Origin: Notospermus geniculatus
Taxonomy: Eukaryota; Nemertea; Pilidiophora; Heteronemertea; Lineidae
DNA: 64,000 bases
Reading direction: 5' to 3'
Assembly (NCBI GenBank): GCA_002633025.1
Contig: NMRB01001440.1
Span: 81,638-145,637 of the forward strand
This document shows, piece by piece, positions 34,355 to 47,613 of the stretch. The translations under genes were made by a program, and so were the position numbers. Numbering within the stretch: the stretch's first letter is position 1; each line of letters starts with the position of its first letter. The notes beneath the pieces were generated by a model. The model did not search any database and was not told the origin of the DNA. It worked only from the letters and a program-made list of their open reading frames with translations.

Positions 34355-35079
34355 CTTCACTAACAGCATAAAGGAATCAAACATAAAGGTTCAACTTACA
34401 AATTTAGCATTTTACAAATGTGGACAGTATCCCTTTAAACCTCAACAGATTTGTGTTCTGACTCTTCCATACGATAGGAGAGACCCTTCTGCACGTTAAC
34501 TGCAAATTTTGTTGAATTCCGACCAGTTGATCTTATGATACAAAAGGATTGAATTAATGAGAACCCCACGAACGATGTGAGCGGAGGGTCATCTGTGTAG
34601 ATTTGAATAGGCTAACGTACATTTGCACGTGGAACACTAATTGTGCTGAAAATAGCTCTGTTATTGTCAGAAATGGAATTCAAAGCATCAAGTTGACAGG
34701 TTCATGTACCTCTTCACCACAAAAAATCACACGATGACAGGCCAGGAATTTGATGAAAGTACAATATACAATATATATGTACCCAGAATCCTCATGTCTG
34801 GCCGTACATATCACCTTCAACCTTGTTCGTACTTTTCGGGTTGGAATTGGGAACCTGGCATGATCTGCATCCACAAAATGGCGAACTACCCACATCAATC
34901 TCCACTTCTCATACAACTGGTGCATTAAATCACGACAGAGTCTAAAACCTTGGGAATAGAACCTTCAAACAGTCGATTAGGGGCGCAGCGCACGTTCCGT
35001 CCTTGTCTCGACCATGTTCCTTGTCATTGTCACCATGTTGTCTTCGTAGTTATTGAACCAACTTTGAGATTGGTACGTT

Positions 35080-35567
35080 AGGGATCATCTCAAAATTGCT
35101 TGATGCCCAGAGAGATGAAATTTTTTCACCTCTCTCTGGACTCCTCCCCCTCTAAATGACGAAAAAGTCTTGGCACAACAAAATGAGTCGGAAGTCGAAC
35201 AGAAGAAGACCGAGTCAAATTTCACAATGGGCAGACAATCCTGAAATCAGCGAACCGTTGGTGTCACTTTGGACATGTTGGATCTTCTTCTGTGTGCATT
35301 CCGACTCATTTTGTCCGACTCATATGTCTGGCATCAACACTTTTATTTCAGAATTACGTGGTGTTTCTATGGAGGACCAGTAGGGTACATGATAAAACAT
35401 GATAATCTTCCTATATTGGAAGTTCTCTGGTTTCTTTCTTCTAATTTACATGTGATGCCAACAGTTTTGAAAAAAATGAAATTTTGGTCAGGGAAGTGCT
35501 GAGCCCCGCCCCCCAGACGAAAAAAATTCGTCTCTCTGAGCATCAGGCAATTTTGAGATGATCCCTT
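35080..35567. mobile_element. TIR element, GGGATCATCTCAAAATTGC ends
   Basis: TAGGGATCATCTCAAAATTG / CAATTTTGAGATGATCCCTT, preceded and followed by TTA. Interior has CG-containing GACGAAAAA words. Related ends (GGGGCCGTCTCAAAATTG) are at 45354-45680. The stretch 34364-35079 shows no gene. Confidence 0.7.
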
Positions 35568-36421
35568 AGAAACATCAACTCTGACGTCAGGAGTTCTATT
35601 CTAGGCCTTATCTGATGGAGAGGGCCGCTCTCTTTGACAGCAGAGAGGGGGTCGGGCCTAGCTAAATTCCCCCACAGACCACTGAAACGATTCTCATACG
35701 ACTCCATCTACTGGTGAGGAGTGGAACTGCAATGCCATCTACCAGATTTTTGAGCAACTAAAACTTGATTTTGAATGGGTACTTGTTGTGTCATGATTGG
35801 AAAATAAAGGGTTAATATGAGTTATGAGTTAGACGATATGAGTTAGACGAACATAATTGGAAAATTTGAAGACGATCCCTTCGGCCGTTTGGTCAGATTC
35901 GTGAACAGAATGAAAATGTGCATGGAAATGCTACGATGACGTCACGCATTGAGTTCTGAGAAGTCTCGTAAGGTGTCTGATCTGATGCACATAGATACCA
36001 CACTGTGTGATGTGTCGAGCCCAATATCTGGCGTCAGATTAATGGCGTTTTTCGTGTACAAGAAACGAAGCGCTTCAACTCAATCATATAATCGTACCAG
36101 ATGTCTTACTTTAGGAAGAAAATTTGTTATAGATAGATTAGGCTGTTATCAACAATTGGCGGACCATAATTGTGCCCTCGCGAATAATGTGGTGAAAATA
36201 AAAGGATGGACAGGGCATGTAGCCGGTGGTCCTCGCTGTCCAGTGACAAAGACGATAAAATCATCATAAAGTTTTATGTCGTTTTTAAAAGAGGCTTTAG
36301 GCTACACACCTCGTCGATCGGTTGAAAATGGACCGAGGAAGGAGCGGATGGTGGCGAGGGAGACACTAGATGGGAGGGAGGTGGTAGATAAGCCCCAGAT
36401 GGCAATAAGCAGTCCCTAGCT

Positions 36422-37150
36422 GTCTTGGCCTGGTGGTCGAGTGGTCCAACAAGCTTGACTTTCAGTCCGAGCAGGGTCAGTGCGTCGGTTCGATCCCCCG
36501 CCAGGACATGTATTAGAAAAGCTGTAAACCAATGAGGAACCTAACTCACTGCCTCAATAGGTGTCACTAGTGGTTAAATCTATTGAATTGAAAGGGACAT
36601 TCAGGTCCTGATCAATTCACCCACAAACGGCATCCATTGTACAGGACCTGGGCCCGGTTATCGTAAGATATGGAATTTGGGACAACCCCTAAGGCTCCAG
36701 TTCCATAGAGCTCACGTTGACACTTTTCACGCGCCACGCTTCACGTTTTCCTTTCGTTCCTCAATTCAGCGCACAACGAGACACACATTATACCTGTACT
36801 GTGACATGCTTTCTCAGAGGAACGAAAGGAAAACGTGAAGCGTAGCGCGTGAAAAGTGTCAACGTGAACTCTATGGAACTGAAGCCTAAGACATGTCGTA
36901 CACTGCATAGGCAAGAACGTTCGGGCGATGTCCTAAGACATCGATGATGCAATCCATTTTTGTTCTTAACTTTAAGACAGCACCTACGACCTTTGGTGCA
37001 ACCGGGCCCTGATTACTATGTGCTGCCCTCTAATCATAGTTATGATTCCATTAGGGTCTGTCGGATGAGACTGAAAGCCGTGGTCCCTTGTACCTGAGTG
37101 TCTATGCCATCAGGGCAGGTAAAAGACCCCACACTATCGTGGACTCCACG
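36422..37150 (+). repeat. tRNA-derived SINE family S2, copy A, with nested MITEs
   Basis: The head at 36422-36508 folds like a class II tRNA: acceptor GTCTTGG pairs with CCAGGAC, A box TGGTCGAGTGG, B box GGTTCGATCC. Body continues to GACCCCACACTATCGTGGAC. Split at 36650-37009 by a GGGCCCGG-ended MITE; copy B (44750-45121) is uninterrupted. Confidence 0.75.
36650..37009. mobile_element. GGGCCCGGTT-ended MITE with a nested palindrome
   Basis: GGGCCCGGTT / AACCGGGCCC ends; absent at the paralogous site near 44975 (GTAGGACTTGATTAC). Nested palindrome at 36698-36881 has ends CAGTTCCATAGAG / CTCTATGGAACTG and CACGTTGACACTTTTCACGC arms. Confidence 0.75.
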
Positions 37151-37160
37151 CCGTAGAATA

Positions 37161-37356
37161 AAGCCCAGGTCACACTGTGGCGACTTACATGTAGGAGGGC
37201 GAATCCCCGCGAACTAGAATGAAATGGTCCATGGACCATGTGCTCACCCCTTTGGACATAGTGTAATGACAGAGAGAGTCATGTTCATGGTCCATGGACC
37301 ATTTCATTCCAGTTCGCGGGGATTCGCCCGCCTAAGTCGCCACAGGACCTGGGCTT
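37161..37356. mobile_element. Palindromic MITE, AAGCCCAGGTC ends
   Basis: Arms contain GCGAATCCCCGCGAACT and ATGGTCCATGGACCAT. Missing in copy B of the 8-kb duplication, where CCACGCCGT runs directly into GGTCTTGAGG. Confidence 0.75.
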
Positions 37357-37544
37357 ATGATCCAAACGGGTTATGAAGCTTCAAATTATCTATCTATCTT
37401 AGATGGTCTTGAGGTGATGTTGGCGTTGGTGAATGGTGTCGCTCTATCACATGGTCCACGGGACAGTTATCTACCCTCTATAAGGGTAAAACGCAGAATC
37501 TCCACTAAAGATGGGGCGGGGGGGGGGGGNCAGATTGTAAAGTT

Positions 37545-37608
37545 CCACTTGATAAAGACCCCGGTTGGGGTCGAAAATTCGTGAATTCTGGAGATTGACT
37601 TCTTGCTT
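37545..37608 (+). mobile_element. Foldback element, copy 13 (right-arm fragment)
   Basis: AAGACCCCGGTTGGGGTCGA followed by the right-arm sequence and GACTTCTTGC. Lies just after a single N at 37530. Confidence 0.65.
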
Positions 37609-38291
37609 ATTATCTTCAGAAAGGAACAAGGTTCTGGCTACACGGGCCTACTATGGACTGTATGAGTCAGAGCTATAAACGTCCCACTTGGATGAAGCCA
37701 GTGTCAAGTGCCCACTTCATCTTTTCAAGGGAGGTAGGGGGTCAGGGAAAAGATGAAGTCACTTCGTCTTTTTTGGCATCAATGTAGTTTTGAGACGGCC
37801 CCTAATTAAAGACTTAATTTTACGTTGTTACAAAAGTAAAAGTGAAAACCGCCAACGACAAATCGGAGTTAGAAGAGGAACGGCGGTCACCCATTCTCTC
37901 TGTAAGAAAATCTCCAAACCCTCTCGCTTGGTTAGAATAACTAGGAAGTATTACCCAAGAAAAAAGCTTTCTAACCGCCGCGTCCAATCAAATTGATTGA
38001 TATACCACACAATTTCAACTAATGGAGTCTGGATAAGCAGCAGCGTCCTTAGCTGTAGCCAGCGCAGATGCCATGAAGACTATAATTGCAAATATTGACC
38101 TATGCTAAGGATAGCACTAAGAACAACACCGATTTCGAATGGAATGTGTGACGGGGCTGGTGGTATGGGGAATCATCTTGGTTGTTGCTTCCTTGTCTGG
38201 GAGACCGCTGCCCCTGGCTATATTTTAACCCTTTAACTGGTAAGGTATATCAGCCAAATGTTCAGTTATTTGCAAAAAAGCCTAAAAAACC

Positions 38292-38411
38292 GGCTGATAT
38301 TCATAAAATATTGCTAGCTTAGTTGGTTGCTAGTTGTGAACACTGGCCTGTACAAACTGGGCACTTTAGCAAGCTACTAAGCCTAGCAAGGGTTTATGAA
38401 TGTGGGCCCAC
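38292..38411. mobile_element. MITE family B, copy 4
   Basis: GATATTCATAAAATATTGCT to GGTTTATGAATGTGGGCCC; a partial duplicate is at 46380-46475. Confidence 0.7.
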
Positions 38412-38810
38412 CCTATCAACTAAGTAGGGGAAGGTGGGGCATAACGGAATAGCGGGGCAAAACGGGAAATCGTTATTGTGCCACCTGTAGTGAGTCAAAA
38501 CCTTTCAGTGAAAGTGGTAGGGTTGCTACATGTATATGGTCGCCTTCCTTGGTTTGAGGCAGCCTTTCAGGAGTTACACGAAAAATACAATGTAGTCATT
38601 TTCATCATTTTTTGCAAGATTTTGTTCAGCCTACACATTGGTAGAGTACGTAGCTCTACTAAGAGTAATCAAGACTCCCAACTCAGTTGTGTAAGATGCT
38701 TTGTCCCTTCTTGTCTTCTGTTTGTTGGAATGAGTACAAAGACCGAAGAGAGGTTCAGATGCGGATTACCGTAGTTGGAAACACGTAAGTCTGCAAGCCA
38801 TTGCCGTAAC

Positions 38811-39030
38811 AGTGTTCCCTGATCGTTGTCAAGTATGTACAACTGAATCTCAGTGAAGTTTCTAACATGTCTACATACATGTAACAGCAGAAATACCGTA
38901 ACACTGTTATGTAGACACGTTAGAAACTTCACTGAGATTCAGTTGTACACCTGACAACGACCAGGGAACACTGGTAGAAACGTCGTGTTAAATAAATCCA
39001 GGGAGAGTAACCATCCAAAAAGTTGGATTA
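38811..39030. repeat. Palindrome in 8-kb copy A
   Basis: Arms with CAACTGAATCTCAGTGAAGT and complement. The loop reads CAGAAATACCGTA, the reverse complement of the loop in copy B (46936-47209). Confidence 0.8.
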
Positions 39031-39434
39031 GTTATTCGAAACCTTTCTAAAAATGCCATTCAAGCAGTTTATTTTTTTGGTGATTAGGGTTTTGGTCTTC
39101 ATTGTCCTTAATCGACAATGCAACACACACAGCGACAGAGCAGTTCAACAAAATATGATTCGTAAACTCAATTAAAGAAATTTCAATTTTGATATTTTTT
39201 TCTACAAAATCAATTTCATGCGTTTTTGAAATTCTAATTCATTATCATGGCCTGACAAGAAAACATGTCTGAGTCGATAGAAAGTGCAATTCTATGTGAT
39301 GAATGGGTAATTTGCGATGATATTTCTTCAGAGCTAGTTTTTAATCGCTTTGTCCTAGCAGAAATTGAAATCGGTATATTGGGTGCTAAGGTAAGGTGGC
39401 GGAATAAAAACTGGGATCAGATCTTGATAAAGTA

Positions 39435-39969
39435 CACTGTTAAAAAAACAGAAGAATTTAAAGCTTCACAGTATTGAATTTTACGGTATTTTCGAAGTGT
39501 TAGGAGACTGCAGGTAGAGGTCTCATAGCCTCATGAAGATCCCCAAAATGCTTACATGATATGTACTTCAAAAAATCGATGCTTAGTTTTCAGCACGGCA
39601 TCGAAAAAACAGCAGGCAGAGCTCTAATGTATCCACATAGAGCGTAGTACATTTTACACTACACTAACGTCGGAGGATGTAAGCACTTTCTGAATTCAAC
39701 ACAGTGCGGCTTTAACAGAATTTCCTGGCAGCACAATTTCAAGCACTTTCTGTGAAATTACAGGAGCCACTTTTTTTAGTTAAAGGCATTACATCTGAAC
39801 CAATGACCTGCGTTTTATGTTACACCTAGGAGGGACCTTTCAAACAAAGGGTCATGGGCAATGACATAATATTCCTTTGACCCTGAATCCTTTCTGTAAA
39901 TTTACAGAAAGTGCTTGAAACTCTGCTGCACAGACTATTCTGTAGGATCTTCTGTTTTTTCTAACAGTG
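39435..39969. mobile_element. MITE family D, copy 3, with nested MITE P
   Basis: Outer ends CACTGTTAAAAAAACAG / TCTAACAGTG. Nested at about 39462-39717 is an element with TAAAGC(T/C)TCACAGT / ACAGTGCGGCTTTA ends. The duplicated counterpart is 47614-48149. Confidence 0.7.
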
Positions 39970-40189
39970 TATGTCAGGCCTTTTTTAGTCGTTGATGACA
40001 GCAGCAGATCAGTTGGATGGACATGACGCCATCTAATATTATTTGCAAAATTCATTTAAATTTACATGTACATAGACAATATTAAAGCATATGGTTAGAA
40101 AATGAAGCAAAGCTGGAAACAATGGTGTGTAATACACGATGTATTTTCATTCATCGATTGATTTATATCAAAAATAACTATATTTTTAT

Positions 40190-40910
40190 TTACATATGTG
40201 TCGTGTTTGAGTAGTTGCCCTAACTTTACTACATAATAAGTTCCGGTGGCAACATACAAAGTTGGTAAAGAGTTAGAATATTCGAGCTGTTGTTGGTCAG
40301 ATTCGGTCGGTGGTTAAAACTTTCTTTTGGAAAAGAAATGGAAAAGTTGTGGCTCAACCTGAGTTGAAGATAATCTTTGCTTGGTGCATAAGGCCCTATA
40401 TGTTCCAGTGGCAACTTACAAAGTTGCTAATTGAGTTAGAATATTCGAGCTGTTGTTGGTCAGATTTGGTCGGTGGGTTAAAAATTTCTTTTATCGTTGA
40501 CGTAATTATACTACATAAGTTCCACTGGCAACTTACAAAGTTGGTAAAGAGTTAGAATATTTGAGCTGTTGTTGGCCAGATTTGGTCGGTGTGTTAAAAC
40601 TTTCTTTTGTCGTTGCCCTAACTTTACTAGGGCCTACAAAAAGGCCTCCATACATTGCATGACAACTGTTGAAATGAGTCAGAACAATACTCCAACATTC
40701 CACATAATGTCGAAATTTTCTGATGTTTTTCGAGAACGGTGCGACACTTTGCTAGATCAAATATTGTCGAACGGACTATTGTAGTGACTCATTTCGACAT
40801 TTTTCATGCAGTGTATGGAGGCCATAAGTTCCACTGGCAACATACAAAGTTGGTAAAGAGTTGGAATATTCGAGCTGTTGTTGGCCACAGTTGGTCGGTG
40901 GATTCTTTTG
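40190..40910 (+). repeat. 116-bp tandem repeat, 8-kb copy A, with a MITE
   Basis: Units of about 116 bp with AACTTACAAAGTTGGTAAAG and GAGCTGTTGTTGGCCAGAT; about four units. One unit is broken by a palindromic MITE (40643-40823, ends GGCCTCCATACATTGCATGA). Confidence 0.8.
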
Positions 40911-41789
40911 TTCAAGAAGCAAGGGATGGGGAATTCGAATTCTGACAACGAAACCCTGGACCATGCAGCGAATTGAATTTACGTGGAATTAAGGCACTGC
41001 ACCACAGGCTTCTATTTCCATTGAGGAGGCGGACTAGCAGCAAAGATATAATCTCAACAAAAGTGAAATCTTAAAAAATAAAGGTAGACTGTACAACTCA
41101 CCTGATATTAATTTGGTCATTACTCAGTTATCCATGAAGCCATGTGACCTTGAAAAAATATGTCACAAGTTGGGAAAAAATAATGAGTCCCGTAAGGCAC
41201 GTGTATTAGATGCATTAGTAACCTGTGTTTTCCGGTCAAGTAAAAACCCTCGCGTAATCCAGGGAAACAATTTTTCAAGTGTGAGGCTTAATGTTCTATT
41301 CTAAGCATATAGTAGTAATATTTAGCTAATAACCTGGGAGGCAGTAAGGAACGGACAATAACCTTGTGCATTATGATTTTATAGCACAAACTGCGAGTCG
41401 ATAAAACACGCGCCAAACACTAAAAGCCACGCTGATGCCAAGGCCTACATAAAACCCCATGGACACGCCGTATGTAACTTTTATAAAAGTCCCTAGTAGT
41501 AAAATGTTTGAAGTTATATTTTTCTTTGTCGATTTGTGTGAAATTTCCCGATGGATTTTATCTAAACTAATGGTATGAAAATGTGTCGGTATAGAAAGTA
41601 CACAGTCCTCTGCAAGGTCATAATATCGGGGTTATACCACGGTAGAGGCATCAAATTGCCATTTTGTAGAAATGATTGTATGTTCCATCTGACCGGCAGC
41701 GAAGATTACATGATAATAAAGTTATACTAACTTTAATGCCGCAGCCGCTGGTCAGGATTGGTCAGCGCCATTTTGTAGCAATTATATAT

Positions 41790-42310
41790 CTTACTAGCAA
41801 GTACCCGTGGCGACCGGCGATTGTGATCCAACCGAGGATGGAATGCCCGGCCCTGGTGGAATAGGTGCACCCAACAGCATGCAGTAGGGAGAATTTAGAA
41901 AGCAATCGAACAACACTGCTAAAAAAAGTAAAATTGCGACCACAACAAAGTTTTCTTCGCAAAATTAACCCCCCGTTGCATCAGGATATGGTATCCTCTA
42001 TTACAGGAAGTCAACTTCCAGATTTTGCAAATTTTCGACCCCAACCGGGGTCTTCTTCAGGCTGGCACTTAACAGTACAAGACTCTAGAATAGCTATTCT
42101 AGAGTCTTGTACTGTTAAGTGCCAGCCTGAAGAAGACCCCGGTTGGGGTCGAAAATTTGCAAAATCTGGAAGTTGACTTCCTGTATATTATCACGTTGTG
42201 TGTCAATTTTAGTGCTATTTCTTTCTTTGTATCCTCTATTACCATGCCGAATTTCGAGACAAAACAAAGCTTCTAAGTGTGACTTTATTGAGCCGACTTC
42301 CAGCATTATT
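41790..42310 (+). other. Segment present only in 8-kb copy A
   Basis: Inserted in A, or deleted from B, between AATTATATATCTTA and ATAATGATGCA. Contains foldback copy 14. The starting piece ACTAGCAAGTACCCGTGGCG is not recognised. Confidence 0.7.
42005..42228. mobile_element. Foldback element, copy 14
   Basis: TSD GTATCCTCTATTAC at 41991-42004 and 42229-42242. Left end truncated, right tail full. Its tip is unique, TAACAGTACAAGACTCTAGA, perfectly paired to the apex with almost no loop. Confidence 0.92.
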
Positions 42311-43440
42311 ATATAGATAATGATGCAGGACATCGAGAGTATGGTACTCTCTAAACTTCATGGAGTGAGATTAGGGACAAGATCAAACGAGGAACTTCAA
42401 ATTTAGGTCCCTTTTTGGGCCTAGCAGGGGGTATAAGGACAAGACTTAGTCGTGTGCAACGTTGTGCTGACCTTCTTAAGCAAGAAAGATTTTTTCTTCA
42501 AAAGTGGTCGGAAGATGGCCAGGATTGATAAAAAGTCATCACAGTAATTTTGCGACAGGGAACGTTTTCGCCGCTTAATATGTTGCCTTTTCTTCTTGGC
42601 AACGAAGTGAACCATATATTACACAAACAGTTTTTTCGTTTTGCTCCCAAGTTGGTTACTTGAGATTTTTCAGGGTTAGTATGTTCATTTTGCAAAAAAA
42701 ACGACCAACAAGTATATGAATGTTGTAAAAATGAAGCTGTAATGTACATGTAGGCTTATTTTCTTTTTAAGCACCACGGTGGGGTACCTTTCTTGGTAAG
42801 CTATCCATGAATATTCTCACTAATAAGTAGGCATGTCTATTGTCCAAAACTAAGTAAATATGGTTTTCTTGTACAACGTGGGATCTAGTGTTCATCTTAA
42901 GTAAAAACCTATTGCCTTCCTATTGAATGGGTAAGCCGACTGTATGTGAAACATCTCAAGGGAGACATTATGAATATCATTGTACATGTAGTCCTAACCA
43001 ACTTTACACGTACAGGCGTCACACGGACCTTATTTATGTCACATGTTGCTTGGATATTTGAATTGCAAAAATGATTGTATTTCAATTTAATTGAAGTTAT
43101 CGACCATTTTTTCGTACTGTTACCGAGAGCTTTTGTGTCCAGGAAAAACAATGTAGGGTTTTGTGGATTACAATCAGGGCCGATGGCAGGTGTAGATGAC
43201 ATTCCCTTGAGTTTCATTTTCTCATTTTTTCTTTGTACTTTTCTCGTTAAATTTATCTGTCGTTCACACTAACGATGGATGGGCAAAAAATCCTTTGTAA
43301 GAATTCGTCGGGGTAGAAAGTCTTTGATTGTAAAATAAGCGCAACAGGCTCTATAAAAACTCAAATTTAATTGGACGGGAAAAAAACTTAATTGGACGGA
43401 AGCAAGTTCAGAGAAGTACGGTTTGTTTTGGGCTATGCTA

Positions 43441-43820
43441 GCGTCCAATGGAAATACCTAGTATGTCACATTTTGTTGTTTTCGAGAAAAATGGGTTTAT
43501 GTGGAATGACAACTTGGAAGAGTTTTGTTGTGGAAAACACTCCTAATTAAAAATATGTCATACAACAGGATTAAATGCACTTTGCTATGTTTTACCTCTG
43601 ATTTCCTGCTGAATTTGCAAAGGTAAAAACGTAGTAAGTCACAATTCTGATGACTTAGACGTAAAAACCGAGTAAGTGCACCACTGTCTTTCCGAGGCTT
43701 TGGCGAACATTTTGCAAACAAAAACTGTTTATTATGATGAAACAATACATAGTAAGTACGAATTTGGCCTTAATTCATTTTTTCCCAAAATGTGACTTAC
43801 TAGGTATTTCCATTGGACGC
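43441..43820. mobile_element. TIR element, GCGTCCAATGG ends (8-kb copy A)
   Basis: GCGTCCAATGGAAATACCTA / TAGGTATTTCCATTGGACGC flanked by TA. Duplicate at 51294-51673. No coding content. Confidence 0.75.
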
Positions 43821-44749
43821 TAGTATGTTCGTTGGTCATTTGTGTATATTGCCTGTTTGAAGCTGGACATGACTGTTTTCTTATACTCACTCAGAAAATA
43901 GGACAGATTTCTCCACCGAACACCATCTACAGGGCAGTTGAGTCAGTGAATGATTCTACATCGCCCTATTAAACATATTTACAAAATTCATCTGTGAATT
44001 TTCAAGGGCGGTCTTCAAATTGACTCGCAAGTCAATTTTCTAGTTGTTAATTGCGTTCTTGTGGATGTACAAATGGACATACAATGACTCTCTCCCAAAA
44101 CTATAATATGTATAATAATGAAAATTCCTTTCTTTCCCCCGTAGATATGAGTTAGCCGAACATAATTGGAAAGATTGAAGTCGATCCCTTCGACCGTTTG
44201 GCCAGATTCGTGAACAGAATTAAAAAGTGCTAGGGAATGCTACGATGACTTCACGCATTGAGTTCTGAGAAGTCTCGTAAGGTGTCGCATAGTGTGATCT
44301 GATGCACATGGATACCACACCGGGTGATCACAGTGTGTGATGTGTCGAGCCCAATCTCTGGCATCAGATTAATGGCGTTTTTCCTGTACAAGAAACGAAG
44401 CGCTTCAAGACACTCAGTCATATAATCGTACCAGATGTCTTACTTCAGGACGAAAATATGTTAGGCTGTTATCAACAATTGGCGGACCATAATAATTGTG
44501 CCCTCGCGAATAATGTGGTGAAAATAAAAAGGCAGAGATGGACAGGGCATGTAGCCGGTGGTCCTCGCTGACCAGGGACAAAGACGATAAAATCATCATA
44601 AAGTTTTATGTCGTTTTTAAAAGAGGCTTTACACACCTCGTCGATCGGTTGAAAATGGGCCGAGGAAGGAGCGGATGGTGGTAAGGGGGGACACTAGATG
44701 GGAGGTAGGTAGTAGGTAATTCCTAGATGGCAATAGGCAGTCCCTAGCT

Positions 44750-45121
44750 GTCTTGGCCTAGTGGTTGAGTGGTCCAACAAGCTTGAGTTTCAGTCCGAGC
44801 AGGGTCAGTGCGTGGGTTCGATCCCCGCCAGGACATGTTTGAGAAAAGCTGTGAGCCAATGAGAACCTAACTCACTGCCTCAACAGGTGTCACTAGTGGT
44901 TAAATCTATTGAAATGAAAGGGACATTCAGGTCCTGATCAATTTCCCATACAAAAGGCATCCATTGTGTAGGACTTGATTACTATGCGCTGCCCTCTAAT
45001 CATAGTTATGATCCCATTAGCGTCCGTCGGATGAGACTGAAAGGCGTGGTCCCTTGTACCTGAGTGTCTATGCCATCAGGGCAGGTAAAAGACCCCACAC
45101 TGTCGTGGACTCCACGCCGTG
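44750..45121 (+). repeat. tRNA-derived SINE family S2, copy B (uninterrupted)
   Basis: tRNA-like head 44750-44835 (GTCTTGG...CCAGGAC, B box GGTTCGATCC), then the body with GCGTGGTCCCTTGTACC and GGTAAAAGACCCC. Gives the intact form of 36422-37150. Confidence 0.75.
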
Positions 45122-45353
45122 GTCTTGAGGTGATGTTGGCGTTGGTGAATGGTCTATCACATGGTCCACGGGAGAGTTATCTACCCTCTATAAGGGTAAA
45201 ACGCAGAATCTCCACTAAAGATGGGGCGGGGGGGGAGAATGATAAACTGGATTATGAGCCTACTTTCCAGTAGAAGATCGAGCTACATGTATCACGTCAA
45301 TCAACCATGCTCCAAATAGGAGATACTTCCTTTCCGTATTTGGACATTGGTAA

Positions 45354-45680
45354 GGGGCCGTCTCAAAATTGTTTTAATACCAAAAAAGACGAAGTGACTT
45401 CGTCTGGGGGGAGGTGTTTTTTACACTTCATCTTTATGAAAAAAATTGGCATCACACTTTTTTTTACAGGAGAATGACTTTTTTATGTGCAGTCTTCAGA
45501 AAGGAACAAGGTTCTGGCTACACGGGCCTACTATGGACTGTATGAGTCAGAGCTATAAACTTCCCACTTGGATGAAGCCAATGTCAAGTGCCCACTTCAT
45601 CATTTCAAGGGGGAGGGGGTCAGGGAAAAGATGAAGTCACTTCGTCTTTTTTGACATCAATGTAATTTCGAGACGGCCCC
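45354..45680. mobile_element. TIR element, GGGGCCGTCTCAAAATTG ends
   Basis: GGGGCCGTCTCAAAATTG / CGAGACGGCCCC with inner GACGAAGTGACTTCGTC. In 8-kb copy A only the right part remains (to about 37803). Confidence 0.65.
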
Positions 45681-46935
45681 TAATTAAAGACTTAATTTTA
45701 CGTTGTTACAAAAGTAAAAGTGAAAACCGCCAACGACAAATCGGAGTTAGAACAGGAACGGCGGTCACCCACTCTCTCTGTAAGAAAATCTCCAAGCCTT
45801 CTTGCTTGGTTAGAATAACTAGGAAGTATTAGCCAAGAAAAAAGCTTTCTAACCGCCGCATCCAATCAAATTGATTGATATACCACACAATTTCAACTAA
45901 TGGAGTCTGGATAAGCAGCAGCGTCCTTAGCTGTAGCCAGCGCAGATGCCATGAAGACTATAATTGCAAATATTGACCTATGCTAGGGATAGCACTAAGA
46001 ACAACACCGATTTCGAATGGAATGTGTGACGGGGCTGGTGGGAGAATCATCTTCGTCGCTGCTTCCTTGTCTGGGCGATCGCTGCCCCTGGCTACATTTT
46101 AACCCTTTAAAGGACCACAGTATTGCTTCCCAATCCTGCGTTACACCTACCCGCGTTAAGGGAGACCTCTCTTGATGACTTGGTAAACTACGCATGCTAC
46201 TACGTGCATTGTAGTGTAATCATACATTCTCCAACACTGGGGCGAAAGGCTTAACTACGGTATTGGAGAACAGGTACCGGTGGCGCCGGCTGTCGACAGA
46301 AAGTGGCAATACCTTGGTGCTTTAACTGGCAAGGTATATCAGCAAATGTTCAATTATTTGCAAAAAAGCCTAAAACACCGGCTGATATTCACAAAAACGT
46401 GCTAGCTTAGTTGGTTGCTAGTTGTGAACACTGGCCTGTACAAACTGGGCACATTAGCAAGGGTTTATGAATGTGGGACCCTATCAACTAAGTAGGGGAA
46501 GGTGGGGCATAACGGAATAGCGGGGCAAAACGGGAAATCGTTATTTTGCCATCTAGTGAGTCAAAACCTTTCAGTGAAAGTGGTAGGCCCTAAATGTAAG
46601 GTTGCTATATGGTCACGTGATCTAAAAGTGGCGCCTTCCTTGGTCTGAGGCAGCCTTTCAGGAGTTACACGAAAAATAGTCATTTTCATCATTTTTTGTA
46701 AGATTTTGTTTAGCCTACACATTGGTAGAGTACGTCGCTCTACTAAGAGTAATCAAGACTCCCAACTCAGTTGTGTAAGATGCTTTGTCTCTTTTTGTCT
46801 TCTACTTGTTGGAATAAGTAGGCCTACAACGACCGAAGAGAGGTTTCAGAAGCGGATCCACCATAGTTGGAAACACTTAAATCTGCAAGCGATTGCCATA
46901 ACTCCGGTAGGCTGATTGGTATTTTTTTGGTGACT

Positions 46936-47209
46936 AATCCAACTTTTTGGTTACTCTTCCTAGATTTATTAAACACGACGTTTCTACCAGTGTTCCTGAT
47001 CGTTGTCAAGTGTACAACTGAATCTCAGTGAAGTTTCTAACTTGTCTACATAACATGCAGTGGTACGGTATTTCTGTAAAAACACTGTTATGTAGACAAG
47101 TTAGAAACTTCACTGAGATTCAGTTGTACACTTGACAACGATCAGGAACACTGGTAGAAACGTCGTGTTTAATAAATCTAGGAAGAGTAACCAAAAAGTT
47201 GGATTAGTT
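46936..47209. repeat. Palindrome in 8-kb copy B, arms about 120 bp
   Basis: Near-perfect arms from ACTAATCCAACTTTTTGG to its complement. Arms are longer than in copy A, and the loop TACGGTATTTCTG is inverted relative to A. Confidence 0.85.
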
Positions 47210-47613
47210 ATTCGAAACCTTTCTAAAAATGCCATTCAAGTAGTTTATTTTTTTGGTGATTGCTGTTTTGGTCTTCATTGTCCTTAATCGACACTGCAAC
47301 ACGACACAGCGACAGAGCAGTTCAACGAAATATGATTCGTAAACTCAATTAAAGAAATTTCAATTTTGATATTTTTTTTCTACAAAATCAATTTCATGCG
47401 TTTTTGAAATTCTAATTCATTATCATGGCCTGACAAGAAAACATGTTTCCCTGAGTCGATAGAAAGTGCAATTCTATGTGATGAATGGGTAATTTGCGAT
47501 GATATTTCTTCAGAGCTAGTTTTTAATCGCTTTGTCCTAGCAGAAATTGAAATCGGTATATTGGGTGCTAAGGTAAGGTGGCGGAATAAAAACTGGGATC
47601 AGATCTTGATAAA

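Larger units (their letters stand above)
35837..43956 (+). repeat. 8-kb tandem duplication, copy A
   Basis: Collinear with 44145-51806, from GAACATAATTGGAAA to GGCAGTTGAGTCAGTGAATGA. High identity across non-coding sequence, broken by element insertions and by differences in internal repeat number. No gene in the unit. Confidence 0.9.

Noticed and set aside
36422-36508. Functional tRNA gene
   Set aside because: It folds like a tRNA but is followed by a SINE body and repeats at 44750; it is a SINE head.
39265-39477. Open frame MSESIESAILCDEWVICDD
   Set aside because: The duplicated copy near 47440 has an insertion that breaks the start and frame, so it is not conserved as coding.
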